The notes under the pieces were generated by a model. That model did no database searches and was not told the DNA's origin. It saw only the letters and a program-made list of their open reading frames with translations. Shown piece after piece: positions 27,969 through 42,846 of a stretch of 64,000 bases of DNA (its first letter is position 1; every line of letters begins with the position of its first letter). The translations under genes were made by a program, and so were the position numbers. Source of the stretch: Sambucus nigra. Lineage: Eukaryota; Streptophyta; Magnoliopsida; Dipsacales; Adoxaceae. Where the stretch lies: NCBI GenBank assembly GCA_949130495.1, contig OX422211.1:532924017-532988016 (forward strand), written 5' to 3'.

Positions 27969-29407
27969 TGGTAATTTGCATATTTCTAGACAGAGGCTTA
28001 AAAACATGGCGTAAAAGGATGAAAACTCGAAACAACCCTCTAACGGCTCCGTGGGTGGCACCAACACCTCCCACGGGACCAATGTAACTCGTAGGAACTG
28101 ATCCCGCAGCCACGGGACTCCCGGTTTGAGAATACAATGATAATTTGCATATTTCTAGACTTAGTCTTAAAAACATGATGTTAGAGGGTGAAAACTCGAA
28201 ACAGCCCCCGAACGGCCCCGTGGGTGGCACCAACTCCTCCCACGGGACCAATGTAACTGGTACGAACTGTTCCCGCAGCCGCGGGACTCCCGATTTGAGA
28301 ATACGACGATGATTTGCATATTTCTAGACTTAGGCTTAAAAATATGGCGTTAGAGGGTGAAAAATCGAAACTGCCCCCGAACAGCCCCATGGGTGGCACC
28401 AACACCTCCCACGGAACCAATGTAACTCGTAGGAACTGTTCCCGCAGCCGCGGGACTCCCGGTTTGAGAATACGATGGTAATTTACATATTTCTAGACTT
28501 AGGCTTAAAGACATGGCGTTAGAGGGTGAAAACTCGAAACAGCCCCCGAACGGTCCCGTGGGTGGCACCAGCTCCTCCCACGGAACCAATGTAACTCGTA
28601 GGAACTGACCCCTCAGCCACGGGACTCCCGGTAAGAGAATACGATAATTTGCATATTTCTAGGTTTAGTCTTAAAAACATGGCGTCAGAGGGTGAGAATA
28701 AGAAACAGCCCCCGAACGTCCCCGTAGGTGGTAGCAACACCTCCCACGAGACCAATGTGACTCGTAGGAACTGACCCCGCAGCCGTGGGACTCCCGGTAT
28801 GAGAATACGATAATTTGCATATTTCTAGATTTAGGCTTAAAAACATGGCGTTAGAGGGTGAGAACTCGAAACCGCCCCCGAACGTCCCCGTGGGTGGCAC
28901 CAACACCTCCCACGGGACCAATGTAACTAGTACGAACTGACCCCACAGCCGTGGGACTCCTGGTTTGAGAATACGATGGTAATTTACATATTTCTAGACT
29001 TAGGCTTAAATACATGGCGTTAGACGGTGAGAACTCGAAACAGCCCCCGAACGGCCCCGTGGGTGGCACCAACTCCTCCCACGGGACTAATGTAACTCGT
29101 AGGAACTGTTCCCGCAGCCGCGGGACTTCCGGTTTGAGAATACGACGGTAATTTACATATTTCTATACTTAGGCTTAAAGACATGGCGTTAGAGGGTGAA
29201 AACTCAAAACAACCCCCGAACGGCCCCGTGGGTGGCACCAACACCTCCCACGGAACCATTGTAGCTCGTAGGAACTGACCCCGCAGCCGCGGGTCTCCCG
29301 ATTTGAGAGTACGACGATAATTTGCATATTTCTAGACATAGGTTTAAAAACATGGCGTTAGAGGGTGAGATAAGAAACCGCCCCCGAACGTCCCCGTGGG
29401 TGGCAGC
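27805..29407. repeat. Satellite block E, copy 2
   Basis: This matches 22440-24040 at a constant offset of 5365 bp. Shared markers include the GAAAACGATGG monomer (22596 and 27961), TTCTAGACAGAGGC (22618 and 27983) and the CGACGATGATTTGC monomer (22939 and 28304). Confidence 0.85.
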
Positions 29408-29419
29408 AACACCTCCCAT

Positions 29420-32400
29420 GGGACCAATGTGACTTGTAGGAACTGACCTCGCAGCCGCGGGTCTCCCGGTTTGAGAATACAATGGTAATTTGCTTATTTC
29501 TAGACTTAGGCTTAAAAACACGGCGTTAGAGGGTGAAAACTCGAAACATTACTCTAACATCCCCGTGGGTGGCACGAACACCTCCCACGGGAGCAATGTA
29601 ACTCGTAGGAACAGACCCCACAGCCGCGGGACTCCCGGTATGAGAATACGACGATAATTTGCATATTTCTAGACTTAGGCTTAAAAACATGGCGTTAGAG
29701 GCTGAGAACTCGAAACAGTCCCTGAACGTCCCCGTGGGTGGCACCAACACCTCCCACGGGACCAATGTAACTCATAGGAACTGTCCCCGCAGCCGCGGGA
29801 CTCCCGGTTTGAGAATACGACGGTAATTTGCATATTTCTAGACTTAGACTTAAAAACATGGCGTTAGAGGGTGAAACCTCGAAACAGCCCCCGAACGGTG
29901 GGTGGCACCAAGTCCTCCCACGGGACCAATGTAACTCGTTGGAACTGTTCCCGCAGTCGCAGGACTCCCGATTTGAGAATACGACGGTAATTTACATATT
30001 TCTAGACTTAGTCTTAAAAACATGCTGTTAGAGGGTGAGAACTCGAAACAGCCCCCGAACGGCTCCGTGGGTGGCACCAACACCTCCCACGGGCCAATGT
30101 AACTCGTAGGAACTGACCCCGCAGCAGCGGGTCTCCCGGTTTGAGAGTACGACGGTAATTTGCATATTTCTAGACTTAGGCTTAAAAACATGGCGTCAGA
30201 GGGTGAGAACAAGAAATAGCCCCCGAACGTCCCCGTGGGTGGCAGCAACACCTCCCACAGGACCAATGTGACTCGTAGGAACTGACCCCGTAGCCACAGG
30301 TCTACCGGTTTGAGAATACGACGGTAATTTGCATATTTGTAGACTTAGGCTTAAAAACATGGCGATAGAGGGTGAAAACTCGAAACAACACCCTAACGGC
30401 CTCGTGGGTGGCACCAACACCTCCCACGGGACCAATGTAACTCGTAGGAACTGTCCCCGCAGCCGCGGGACTCCGGGTTTGAGAATACGAAGGTAATTTG
30501 CATATTTCAAAACATAGGCAAAACTTGGCGTTAGAGGGTGAAAACTCGAAACAGCCCCCGAACGGCCCCGTGGGTGGCACCAACACCTCCCACGGAACCA
30601 ATGTAACTCGTAGGAATAGACCCCGCAGCCGCGGGACTCCAGGTATGAGAATACGATAATTAGAATATTTCTAGATCTAGGCTTAAAAACATGACGTTAG
30701 AGGGTCAGAATAAGAAACAGGCCCCGAACGTCCCCGTGGGTGGAAGCAACACCTCCCACGGGACCAATGTGACTCGTAGGAACTAACCCCGCAGCCGCGG
30801 GTCTCCCGGTTTGAGAATACGACGGTAATTTGTATATTTCTAGACTTAGGCTTAAAAACATGGCGTTAGAGGGTGAAAACTGGAAACAACCCTCTAACGT
30901 CCCCGTGGGTGGTACGGACACCTCCCATGGGACCAATGTAACTTGTAGGAACTGAACCCGTAGCTGCGGGATTCCCGGTTTGAGAATACGATGATAATTT
31001 GCATAATTCTAGACTTAGGCTTAAAAACATGGCGTTAGAGGGTGAAAACTCGAAACAGCCCCCGAACGTCCCCGTGGGTGGCACCAACACCTCAAATGGG
31101 ACCAATGAAAGTCGTAGAAATTGTCCCCGCAGCCGCGGGACTCCATGTTTGAGAATACGAAGGTAATTTACATATTTCTAGACTTAGGCAAAACTTGGCG
31201 TTGGAGGGTGAAAACTCGAAACAGCCTCCGAACGTCCTTGTGGGTGGAACCAACACCTCCCATGGGACCAATGTAACTCGTAGGAACTGACCCCGCAGTC
31301 GCGGGACTCCGGGTTTGAGAATACGACGGTAATTTGCATATTTCTAGACTTAGGCTTAAAAACATGCCGTTAGAGGGTGAGAACAAGAAACAGCCCCCGA
31401 ACGCCCCCGTGGGTGGCAGCAACACCTCCCACGGGACTAATGTGACTCATAGGAACTGACCCCGCAGTCGCGGGTCTCCCGGTTTTAGAATACGACGGTA
31501 ATTTGCATATTTCTAGACAGAGGCTTAAAAACATGGCGTAAAAGGGTGAAAACTCGAAACAACCCTCTCACGGCTCCGTGGGTGGCACCAACACCTCCCA
31601 CGGGACCAATGTAACTCGTAGGAACTGATCCCGCAGCCACGGGACTCCCGGTTTGAGAATACGATGATAATTTGCATATTTCTAGACTTAGTCTTAAAAA
31701 CATGGTGTTAGAGGGTGAAAACTCGAAACATCCCCCGAACAGCCCCGTCGGTGGCACCAACCCCTCCCACGGGACCAATGTAACTGGTACGAACTGTTCC
31801 CGCAGCCGCGGGACTCCCGATTTGAGAATACGACGATGATTTGCATATTTGTAGACTTAGGCTTAAAAATATGGCGTTAGAGGGTGAGAACTCAAAACTG
31901 CCCCCGAACGTCCCCATGCGTGGCACCAACACCTCCCACGGGACCAATGTAACTCGTAGGAACTAACCCCGCAGCCGCGGGTCTCCTGGTTTGAGAGTAT
32001 GATGGTAATTTATATATTTCTAAACTTAGGCTTAAAAACATGGCGTTAGAGGGTGAGACAAGAAACAGCCCCCGAACGTCCCCGTGGGTGGCAGCAACAC
32101 CTCCCACGGGACCAATGTGACTTGTAGGAACTGACCCCGCAGCCGCGGGCCTCCCGGTTTTAGAATACGACGGTAATTTGCATATTTCTAGACTTAGGCT
32201 TAAAAACATGACATTAGAGGGTGAAAACTCGAAACAGCCCTCTAACGTACTCGTGGGTGGCACGAACACCTCCCACGGGACCAATGTAACTCGTAGGAAC
32301 TGACCCCGCAGCCGCGGGACTCCCGGTTTGAGAATACGACGATAATTTGCATATTTCTAGACTTAGGCTTAAAAACATGGTGTTAGAGGGTGAAAACTCG

Positions 32401-33510
32401 AAACAGCCCCCGAATGTCCCCGTGGGTGGCACCAACACCTCCCACGGGACCAATGTAAGTCGTAGGAATTGTCCCCGCAGCCACGGGACTCCAGGTTTGA
32501 GAATACGAAGGTAATTTGCATATTTCTAAACTTAGGCAAAACTTGGCGTTAGAGGGTGAAAACTCGAAACTGCCCCCGAACAGCCCCATGGGTGGCACCA
32601 ACACCTCCCACGGAACCAATGTAACTCGTAGGAACTGTTCCCGCAGCCGCGGGACTCCCGGTTTGAGAATACGATGGTAATTTACATATTTCTAGACTTA
32701 GGCTTAAAGACATGGCGTTAGAGGGTGAAAACTCGAAACAGCCCCCGAACGGTCCCGTGGGTGGCACCAACTCCTCCCACGGAACCAATGTAACTCGTAG
32801 GAACAGACCCCTCAGCCACGGGACTCCCGGTAAGAGAATACGATAATTTGCATATTTCTAGGTTTAGGCTTAATAACATGGCGTCAGAGGGTGAGAACAA
32901 GAAACAGCCCCCGAACGTCCCCGTAGGTGGTAGCAACACCTCCCACGGGACCAATGTGACTCGTAGGAACTGAACCCGCAGCCGTGGGACTCCCGGTATG
33001 AGAATACGATAATTTTCATATTTCTAGATTTAGGCTTAAAAACATGGCGTTAGAGGGTGAGAACTCGAAACCGCCCCCGAACGTCCCCGTGGGTGGCACC
33101 AACACCGCCCACGGGACCAATGTAACTCGTACGAACTGACCCCACAGCCGTGGGACTCCTGGTTTGACAATACGACGGTAATTTACATATTTCTAGACTT
33201 AGGCTTAAATACATGGCGTTAGACGGTGAGAACTCGAAACAGCCCCCGAACGGCCCCGTGGGTGGCACCAACTCCTCCCACGGGACTAATGTAACTCGTA
33301 GGAACTGTTTCCGCAGCCGCGGGACTCCCGGTTTGAGAATACGACGGTAATTTACATATTTCTATACTTAGGCTTAAAGACATGGCGTTAGAGGGTGAAA
33401 ACTCGAAACAGCCCCCGAACGGCCCCGTGGGTGGCACCAACACCTCCCACGGAACCATTGTAACTCGTAGGAACTGACCCCGCAGCCGCGGGTCTCCCGG
33501 TTTGAGAGTA
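29420..33510. repeat. Satellite block F, copy 2
   Basis: This matches 20550-24040 at stepwise offsets of 8871, 8892 and 9564 bp. It keeps the full-length monomer at about 30391, where the first copy has a 21-bp deletion, and has four monomers (about 31890-32550) with no counterpart in the first copy. Confidence 0.8.
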
Positions 33511-36500
33511 CAACAATAATTTGCATATATATATAGACTTAGGCTTAAAAACATGGCGTTAGAGGGTGAGATAAGAAACAGCCCCCGAACGTCCCCGTGG
33601 GGGACCTATGTGGCTTGTAGGAACTGACCCCGCAGTCGCGGGTCTCCCGGTTTAAGAATACGACGGTAATTTGCATATTTCAAGACTTAGGCTTGAAAAC
33701 ATGGCGTTTGAGGGTGAAAACTCGAAACAGCCCTCTAACATCCCCGTGGGTGGCACGAACACCTCCCACGGGACCAATGTAACTCGTAGAAACTGACCCC
33801 GCAGCCGCGGGTCTCCCGATTTGAGAGGACGATGGTAATTTATATATTTTTAGACTTAGGCTTAAAAACATGCCGTTAGAGGGTGAGAACAAGAAACATC
33901 CCTTGAACGTCCCCGTGGGTGGCAGCATCACCTCCCACGGGACCAATGTGACTCGTAGGAACTGACCCCGCAGCCGCGGGTCTCCCGGTTTGAGAATACG
34001 ATGGTAATTTACATATTTCTAGACTTTGGCTTAAAAACATGCCGTTAGAGGGTGAAAGCTCGAAACAACCTTCTAACGTCTCCGTGGGTGGCACGAACAC
34101 CTCCCACGGGACCAATGTAACTTGTAGGAACTGACCCCGCAGCAGCGGGTCTCCCGGTTTGAGAATACGACGATAATTTGCATATTTCTAGACTTAGCCT
34201 TAAAAACATGGCGTTAGGAGTGAGAACCAGAAACAGCTCCCGAATGCCCTCGTGGGTGGCACCAACTACACCCAAGGGACCAATGTAACTCGTAGGAACT
34301 GACCCCGCAGCCGCGGGACTCCCGGTTTGAGAATACGATGATAATTTGCATATTTCTAGACTTAGGCTTAAAAACATGGGGTTAGAGGGTGAAAACTCGA
34401 AACAGCCCCCGAACGTCCCCATGGGTGGCAACAACACCTCCCATGGGACCAATGTAAGTCGTAGAAACTGTCCCCGCAGCATCGGGACTCCATGTTTGAG
34501 AATACGAAGGTAATTTGCATTTTTCTGGACTTAGGCAAAACTTGGTGTTAGAGGGTGTGAACTCGAAACAGCCCCCGAACGTCCCCGTGGGTGGCACCAA
34601 CACCTCCCACGGGACCAATGTAACTCGTAGGAACTGACCCCGCAGTCGCGGGACTCCCGGTTTGAGAATACGACGGTAATTTGCATATTTCTACACTTAG
34701 GCTTAAAAACATGGCGTTAGAGGGTGAGAACAAGAAACAGCCCCCGAACGCCCCCGTGGGTGGCAGCAACACCTCCCACGGGACGAATGTGACTCGTAGG
34801 AACTGACCCGACAGCCGCGGGTCTCCCGATTTTAGAATATGATGGTAAATTGCATATTTCTAGACTTAGGCTTAAAAACATGGCGTAAAAGGGTGAAAAC
34901 TCGAAACAGCCCTCTAACGGCTCCGTGGGTGGCACCAACACCTTCCATGGGACCAATGTAACTCGAAGGAACTGACCCCGCAGCCGTGGGACTCCCGGTT
35001 TGAGAATACGATGATAATTTGCATATTTCTAGACTTAGGCTTAAAAACATGGCGTTAGAGGGTGAAAAATCGAAACCGCCCCCGAACGTCCCCGTGGGTG
35101 GCACCAACTCCTCCCACGGGACCAATGTAACTCGTACGAACTGTTCCCGCAGCCGCGGGACTCCCGGTTTGAGAATACAACGAAAATTTGCATATTTCTC
35201 GACTTAGGCTTAAAAACATGGCGTTAGAGGGTGAGTACTCGAAATAGCCCTCGAACGTCGCCGTGGGTGGCACCAACACCTTCCACGGGATTAATGTAAC
35301 TCGTAGGAACTGACCCCGCAGCCGCGGGTCTCCCAGTTTGAGAGTACGACTGTAATTTGCATATTTTTAGACTTAGGCTTAAAAACATGGCGTTAGGGGG
35401 TGAGACAAGAAACAGCCCCCGAACGTCCCCGTGGGTGGGAGCAACACCTCCCACGGGATCAATGTGACTTGTAGGAACTGGCACCGCAGCCGCGGGCCTC
35501 CCGGTTTGAGAATACGACGGTAATATTGATATTTCTAGACTTAGGCTTAAAAACATGGCGTTAGAGGGTGAAAACTCGAAACAGCTCCCTAACGTCCCCG
35601 TGGATGGCACGAACACCTCCCACGGGACCAATGTAACTCGTAGGAACTGACCCCGCAGCCGCGGGACTCTCGGTTTGAGAATACGACGATAATTTGCATA
35701 TTGGTAGACTTAGGCTTAAAAACATGGCGTTAGAGGGTGAAAACTTGAAACAGTCCCCGAATGTCCCCGTGGGTGGCACCAACACCTCCCACGGGACCAA
35801 TGTAAGTCATAGGAACTGACCCCGCAGCCGCAGGTCTCCCGGTTTGAGAATACGACGGTAATTTTCATATTTCTAGACTTAGGCTTAAAAACATGGCGTT
35901 AGGGGGTGAGAACTAGAAACATCCCACGAATGGCCCCATCGGTGGCACCAACACCTCCCACGCAACCAATGTAACTCGTAGGAACTGACCCCGCAGCCGC
36001 GGGACTCCCGGTATGAGAATACGATAATCTTCATATTTCTAGATTTAGGCTTAAAAACATGGTGTTAGAGGGTGAGAACTCGAAACTGCCCCCGAACGTT
36101 CCCGTGGGTGGCACTAACACCTCCCACGGGACCAATATAACTCGTAGGAACTCACCCCGCAGCCGCGGGGCTCCCGGTTTGAGAATACGATGGTAATTTA
36201 CATATTTCTAGACTTAGGCTTAAAAATGGCGTTAGAGGGTGAGAACTCGAAACAGCACCCGAACGGCCCCGTGGGTGGCACCAACTCCTCCCACGGGACT
36301 AATGTAACTCGTAGGAACTGTTTCCGCAGCCGCGGGACTCCCGGTTTGTGAATACGACGGTAATTTACATATTTCTAGACTTAGGCTTAAAAACTTGGTG
36401 TTAGAGGGTGAAAACTCAAAACAGCCCCCGAACGGCCCCGTGGGTGGCACCAACACCTCCCACGGGACCAATGTAACTTGTAGGAACTGAACCCGCAGCC

Positions 36501-36685
36501 GCGGGACTTCCGGTATGAGAATACGACGATAATTTGTATATTTCTAGAATTAGGCTTAAATACATGGCGTTAGAGGGTGAGAACTCGAAACAGCCCCCGA
36601 ACGGCCCCGTGGGTGGCACCAACTCCTCCCACGGGACTAATGTAACTCGTAGGAACTGTTTCCGCAGCCGCGGGACTCCCGGTAT
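33000..36685. repeat. 3.68-kb tandem duplication (block H), copy 1
   Basis: These 22 monomers are repeated from about 36686 to 40240. The offset is 3686 bp at the left and 3682 bp after about 33540. The 4-bp change is partly a TA-dinucleotide length difference in one monomer (CATATATATATAGAC at 33526, CATATATATAGAC at 37210). Confidence 0.87.
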
Positions 36686-37663
36686 GAGAATACGATAATT
36701 TGCATATTTCTAGATTTAGGCTTAAAAACATGGCGTTAGAGGGTGAGAACTCGAAACCGCCCCCGAACGTCCCCGTGGGTGGCACCAACACCTCCCACGG
36801 GACCAATGTAACTCGTACGAACTGACCCCACAGCCGTGGGACTCCTGGTTTGACAATACGACGGTAATTTACATATTTCTAGACTTTGGCTTAAATACAT
36901 GGCGTTAGACGGTGAGAACTCGAAACAGCCCCCGAACGGCCCCGTGGGTGGCACCAACTCCTCCCACGGGACTAATGTAACTCGTAGGAACTGTTTCCGC
37001 AGCCGCGGGACTCCCGGTTTGAGAATACGACGGTAATTTACATATTTCTATACTTAGGCTTAAAGACATGGCGTTAGAGGGTGAAAACTCGAAACAGCCC
37101 CCGAACGGCCCCGTGGGTGGCACCAACACCTCCCACGGAACCATTGTAACTCGTAGGAACTGACCCCGCAGCCGCGGGTCTCCCGGTTTGAGAGTACGAC
37201 GATAATTTGCATATATATAGACTTAGGCTTAAAAACATGGCATTAGAGGGTGAGATAAGAAAACCCCCTAACGTCCCCGTGGGGGACCTATGTGGCTTGT
37301 AGGAACTGACCCCGCAGTCGCGGGTCTCCCGGTTTAAGAATACGACGGTAATTTGCATATTTCAAGACTTAGGCTTGAAAACATGGCGTTTGAGGGTGAA
37401 AACTCGAAACAGCCCTCTAACATCCCCGTGGGTGGCACGAACACCTCCCACGGGACCAATGTAACTCGTAGGAACTGACCCCGCAGCTGCGGGTCTCCCG
37501 ATTTGAGAGGACGATGGTAATTTATATATTTTTAGACTTAGGCTTAAAAACATGCCGTTAGAGGGTGAGAACAAGAAACAGCCCCTGAACGTCCCCGTGG
37601 GTGGCAGCATCACCTCCCACGGGACCAATGTGACTCGTAGGAACTGACCCCGCAGCCGCGGGT
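34193..37663. repeat. Satellite block G, copy 2
   Basis: This is the partner of 24140-27610. It overlaps block H, so the same monomers were duplicated at least twice, over 10 kb and then over 3.7 kb. Confidence 0.87.
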
Positions 37664-40240
37664 CTCCCGGTTTGAGAATACGATGGTAATTTGCATATTC
37701 CTAGACTTTGGCTTAAAAACATGGCGTTAGAGGGTGAAAGCTCGAAACAACCTTCTAACGTCCCCGTGGGTGGCACGAACACCTCCCACGGGACCAATGT
37801 AACTTGTAGGAACTGACCCCGCAGCCGCGGGTCTCCCGGTTTGAGAATACGACGATAATTTGCATATTTCTAGACTTAGCCTTAAAAACATGGCGTTAGG
37901 AGTGAGAACCAGAAACAGCCCCCGAACGCCCTCGTGGGTGGCACCAACACCACCCAAGGGACCAATGTAACTCGTAGGAACTGACCCCGCAGCCGCGGGA
38001 CTCCCGGTTTGAGAATACGATCATAATTTGCATATTTCTAGACTTAGGCTTAAAAACATGGGGTTAGAGGGTGAAAACTCGAAACAGCCCCCGAACGTCC
38101 CCGTGGGTGGCAACAACACCTCCCATGGGACCAATGTAAGTCGTAGAAACTGTCCCCGCAGCATCGGGACTCCATGTTTGAGAATACGAAGGTAATTTGC
38201 ATATTTCTGGACTTAGGCAAAACTTGGTGTTAGAGGGTGTGAACTCGAAACAGCCCCCAAACGTCCCCGTGGGTGGCACCAACACCTCCCACGGGACCAA
38301 TGTAACTCGTAGGAACTTACCCCGCAGTCGCGGGACTCCCGGTTTGAGAATACGACGGTAATTTGCATATTTCTACACTTAGGCTTAAAAACATGGCGTT
38401 AGAGGGTGAGAACAAGAAACAGCCCCCGAACGCCCCCGTGGGTGGCAGCAACACCTCCCACGGGACGAATGTGATTCGTAGGAACTGACCCGGCAGCCGC
38501 GGGTCTCCCGGTTTTAGAATATGACGGTAAATTGCATATTTCTAGACTTAGGCTTAAAAACATGGCGTAAAAGGGTGAAAACTCGAAACAGCCCTCTAAC
38601 GGCTCCGTGGGTGGCACCAACACCTTCCATGGGACCAATGTAACTCGAAGGAACTGACCCCGCAGCCGTGGGACTCCCGGTTTGAGAATACGATGATAAT
38701 TTGCATATTTCTAGACTTAGGCTTAAAAACATGGCGTTAGAGGGTGAAAAATCGAAACCGCCCCCGAACGTCCCCGTGGGTGGCACCAACTCCTCCCACG
38801 GGACCAATGTAACTCGTACGAACTGTTCCCGCAGCCGCGGGACTCCCGATTTGAGAATACGACGAAAATTTGCATATTTCTCGACTTAGGCTTAAAAACA
38901 TGGCGTTAGAGGGTGAGAACTCGAAATAGCCCCCGAACGTCGCCGTGGGTGGCACCAACACCTCCCACGGGATTAATGTAACTCGTAGGAACTGACCCCG
39001 CAGCCGCGGGTCTCCCAGTTTGAGAGTACGACTGTAATTTGCATATTTTTAGACTTAGGCTTAAAAACATGGCGTTAGAGGGTGAGACAAGAAACAGCCC
39101 CCGAACGTCCCCGTGGGTGGCAGCAACACCTCCCACGCGATCAATGTGACTTGTAGGAACTGACACCGCAGCCGCGGGTCTCCCGGTTTGAGAATACAAC
39201 GGTAATATGCATATTTCTAGACTTAGGCTTAAAAACATGGCGTTAGAGGGTGAAAACTCGAAACAGCTCCCTAACGTCCCCGTGGGTGGCACGAACACCT
39301 CCCACGGGACCAATGTAACTCGTAGGAACTGACCCCGCAGCCGCGGGACTCCCGGTTTGAGAATACGACGATAATTTGCATATTGGTAGACTTAGGCTTA
39401 AAAACATGGCGTTAGAGGGTGAAAACTTGAAACAGTCCCCGAATGTTCCCGTGGGTGGCACCAACACCTCCCACGGGACCAATGTAAGTCGTAGGAACTG
39501 ACCCCGCAGCCGCAGGTCTCCCGGTTTGAGAATACGACGGTAATTTGCATATTTCTAGACTTAGGCTTAAAAACATGGCGTTAGGGGGTGAGAACTAGAA
39601 ACATCCCACGAACGGCCCCATCGGTGGCACCAACACCTCCCACGCAACCAATGTAACTCGTAGGAACTGACCCCGCAGCCGCGGGACTCCCGGTATGAGA
39701 ATACGATAATCTTCATATTTCTAGATTTAGGCTTAAAAACATGGTGTTAGAGGGTGAGAACTCGAAACTGCCCCCGAACGTTCCCGTAGGTGGCACTAAC
39801 ACCTCCCACGGGACCAATATAACTCGTAGGAACTCACCTAGCAGCCGCGGGGCTCCCGGTTTGAGAATACGATGGTAATTTACATATTTCTAGACTTAGG
39901 CTTAAAAATGGCGTTAGAGGGTGAGAACTCGAAACAGCACCCGAACGGCCCCGTGGGTGGCACCAACTCCTCCCACGGGACTAATGTAACTCGTAGGAAC
40001 TGTTTCCGTAGCCGCGGGACTCCCGGTTTGTGAATACGACGGTAATTTACATATTTCTTGACTTAGGCTTAAAAACATGGCGTTAGAGGGTGAAAATTCG
40101 AAACAACCCTCTAATATCCCCGTGGGTGGCACCAACACCTCCCACGGGACCAATGTAACTTGTAGGAACTGAACCCGCAGCCGCGGGACTTCCGGTATGA
40201 GAATACGACGATAATTTGTATATTTCTAGAATTAGGCTTA
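36686..40240. repeat. 3.68-kb tandem duplication (block H), copy 2
   Basis: This is the partner of 33000-36685. Homology fades near 40240, shortly after the monomer reading GAATTAGGCTT (36548 and 40230). Confidence 0.85.
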
Positions 40241-42846
40241 AAAACATGGCGTTAGAGGGTGAGAACTCAAAACAGCCCCTGAACGTCCCCGTGGGTGGCA
40301 CCAACACCTCCCACGGGACCAATGTAACACGTAGGAACTGTCCCTGCAGCCGCGGGACTCCCGGTTTGAGAATACGACGCTAATTTGAATATTTCTAGAC
40401 TTAGACTTAAAAACATGGCGTTAGAGGGTGAGAACAAGAAACAGCCCCCGAACGTCCCCGTGAGTGGCACCAACACCTCCCACGGGACCAATGTAACTCG
40501 TAGGAACTGACCCCGTAGCCGCGCGACTCCCGGTTTCAGAATATGACGATAATTTGCATATTTCTAGACTTAGGCTTAAAAACATGGCGTTAGAGGGTGA
40601 AAACTTGAAACAGCCCCCGAACGGCCCCGTGGGTGGAACCAACACCTCCCACGGGACCAATGTAAGTCGTAGGAACTGTCCCCGCAGCCGTGGGACTCCC
40701 GGTTTGAGAATACGATGGTAATTTGCATATTTCTAGACCTAGACTTAAAAACATGGCTTTAGAGGGTGAGAACATGAAACAGCCCCCGAACGTCCCCGTG
40801 GGTGGCAGCAACACCTCCCACGGGACCAATGTGACTCGTAGGAACTGACCCCGTAGCAGCGGGTCTCCCGATTTGAGAATACGATGGTAATTTGCATATT
40901 TCTAGACTTAGGCTTAAAAACATGGCGTTAGAGGGTGAGAACTCGAAACTGCCCCCGAACGTCCCCGTGGGTGGCAGCAACACCTCCCACGGGACCAATG
41001 TGACTCGTAGGAACTGACCCCGTAGCAGCGGGTCTCCCGATTTGAGAATACGATGGTAATTTGCATATTTCTAGACTTAGGCTTAAAAACATGGCGTTAG
41101 AGGGTGAGAACTCGAAACTGCCCCCGAACGTCCCCGTGTGTGGCACGAACACCTCCCATGGGACCAATGTAAGTTGTAGGAATTGACCCCGCAGCCGCGG
41201 GACTCCCGGTATGAGAATACGATGATAATTTGCATATTTCTAGATTTAGGCTTAAAAACATGGCGTTAGAGGGTGAGAACTCGAAACTAACCCCGAACGT
41301 CCCCGTGGGTGGCACGAACACCTCCCACGGGACCAATATAACTCGTAGGAACTCACCCCGCAGCCGCGGAGCTCCCGGTTTGAGAATACGACGGTAATTT
41401 ACATATTTCTAGACTTAGGCTTAAAAATGGCGTTAGAGGGTGAGAACTCGAAACAGCACCCGAACGGCCCCGTGGGTGGCACCAACTCCTCCCATGGGAC
41501 TAATGTAACTCGTAGGAACTGTTTCCGCAGCCGCGAGTCTCCCGATTTGAGAGTACGACTGTAATTTGCATATTTCTAGACTAAGGCTTAAAAACATGGT
41601 GTTAGAGGGTGAGAACTCGAAACAGCCCCCGAACGTCCCTGTGGGTGGCACCAATACCTCCCACGGGACCAATGTAACTCGTAGAAACTGACCCCGCAGC
41701 CGCGGGTCTCCCGATTTGAGAGTTCGACGGTAATTTGCATATTTCTAGACTTAGGCCTAAAAAGATGGCGTTAGGGGGTTAGAACTAGAAACAGCCCACG
41801 AACGTCCCTGTGGGTGGCACCAACACCTCCCACGGGACCAATGTAACTCGTAGGAACTAACCCCGCAGTCTCTGGACTCCCGGTTTGAGAATACGATGGT
41901 AATTTGCATATTTCTAGACTTAGGATTAAAAACATGGCGTTAGAGGGTGAGAACTAGAAACAGCCCCCGAACGTCCCCGTGGGTGGCACCAACACCTCCC
42001 ACGGGACCAATGTAACTCGTAGGAACTAACCCCACAGTCATGGGACTCCCAATTTGAGAATACGATGGTAATTTGCATATTTCTAGACTTAGGCTTAAAA
42101 ACATGGTGTTAGAGGGTGAAAACTCAAAACAGCCCCCGAATGGCCCCGTGGGTGGCACCAACACCTCCCACGGAACCAATGTAACTCGTAGGAACTGACC
42201 CCGCAACCGCGGGTCTCCCGATTTGAGAGTACGACGGTAATTTGCATATTTTTAGACTTAGGCCTAAAAACATGGTGTCAGAGGGTGAGAACAAGAAACA
42301 ACCCCCGAACGTTCCCGTGGGTGGCAGCAACACCTCCCACGGGACCAATGTGACTCGTAGGAACTGACCCCGCGGCCGCAGGTCTCCCGGTTTTAGAATA
42401 CGATGGTAATTTGCATATTTATAGACTTAGGCTTAAAAACATGGCGTTAGAGGGTGAGAACAAGAAACAGCCCCCGAACGTCCCCGTGGGTGGCACCAAC
42501 ACCTCCCACGGGACCAATATAACTCGAACGAACTGTCGCCGCAACCGCGGGACTCCCAGTTTGAGAATACGACTGTAATTTTCATATTTCTTGACTTGGG
42601 CTTAAAAACATGGCATTAGAGGGTGAAAACTCGAAACAACCCTCTAACGTCCCCGTGGGTGGCACCAACACCTCCCACGGGACCAATGTAACTCGTAGGA
42701 ACTGAACCCGCAACCGCGGAACTTTCGGTATGAGAATACGACGATAATTTGCATATTTCTAGTATTAGGCTTAAAAACATGGCGTTAGAGGGTGAGAACT
42801 CGAAACAGCCGCTGAACGTCCCCGTGGGTGGCACCAATACCTCCCA
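39305..42846. repeat. 3542-bp tandem duplication (block I), copy 1
   Basis: These 21 monomers are repeated at 42847-46245. Within it, two neighbouring monomers (about 40850-41020 and 41020-41190) are almost identical to each other at a 169-bp offset, a local single-unit duplication. Both copies share this, so it predates the 3542-bp event. Confidence 0.9.

Noticed and set aside
15616..35207. Occasional plus-strand frames of 60-82 codons in the satellite (for example 15616-15864, 24966-25154 and 35019-35207)
   Set aside because: They are opposite-strand readings of the same monomer with no independent support.
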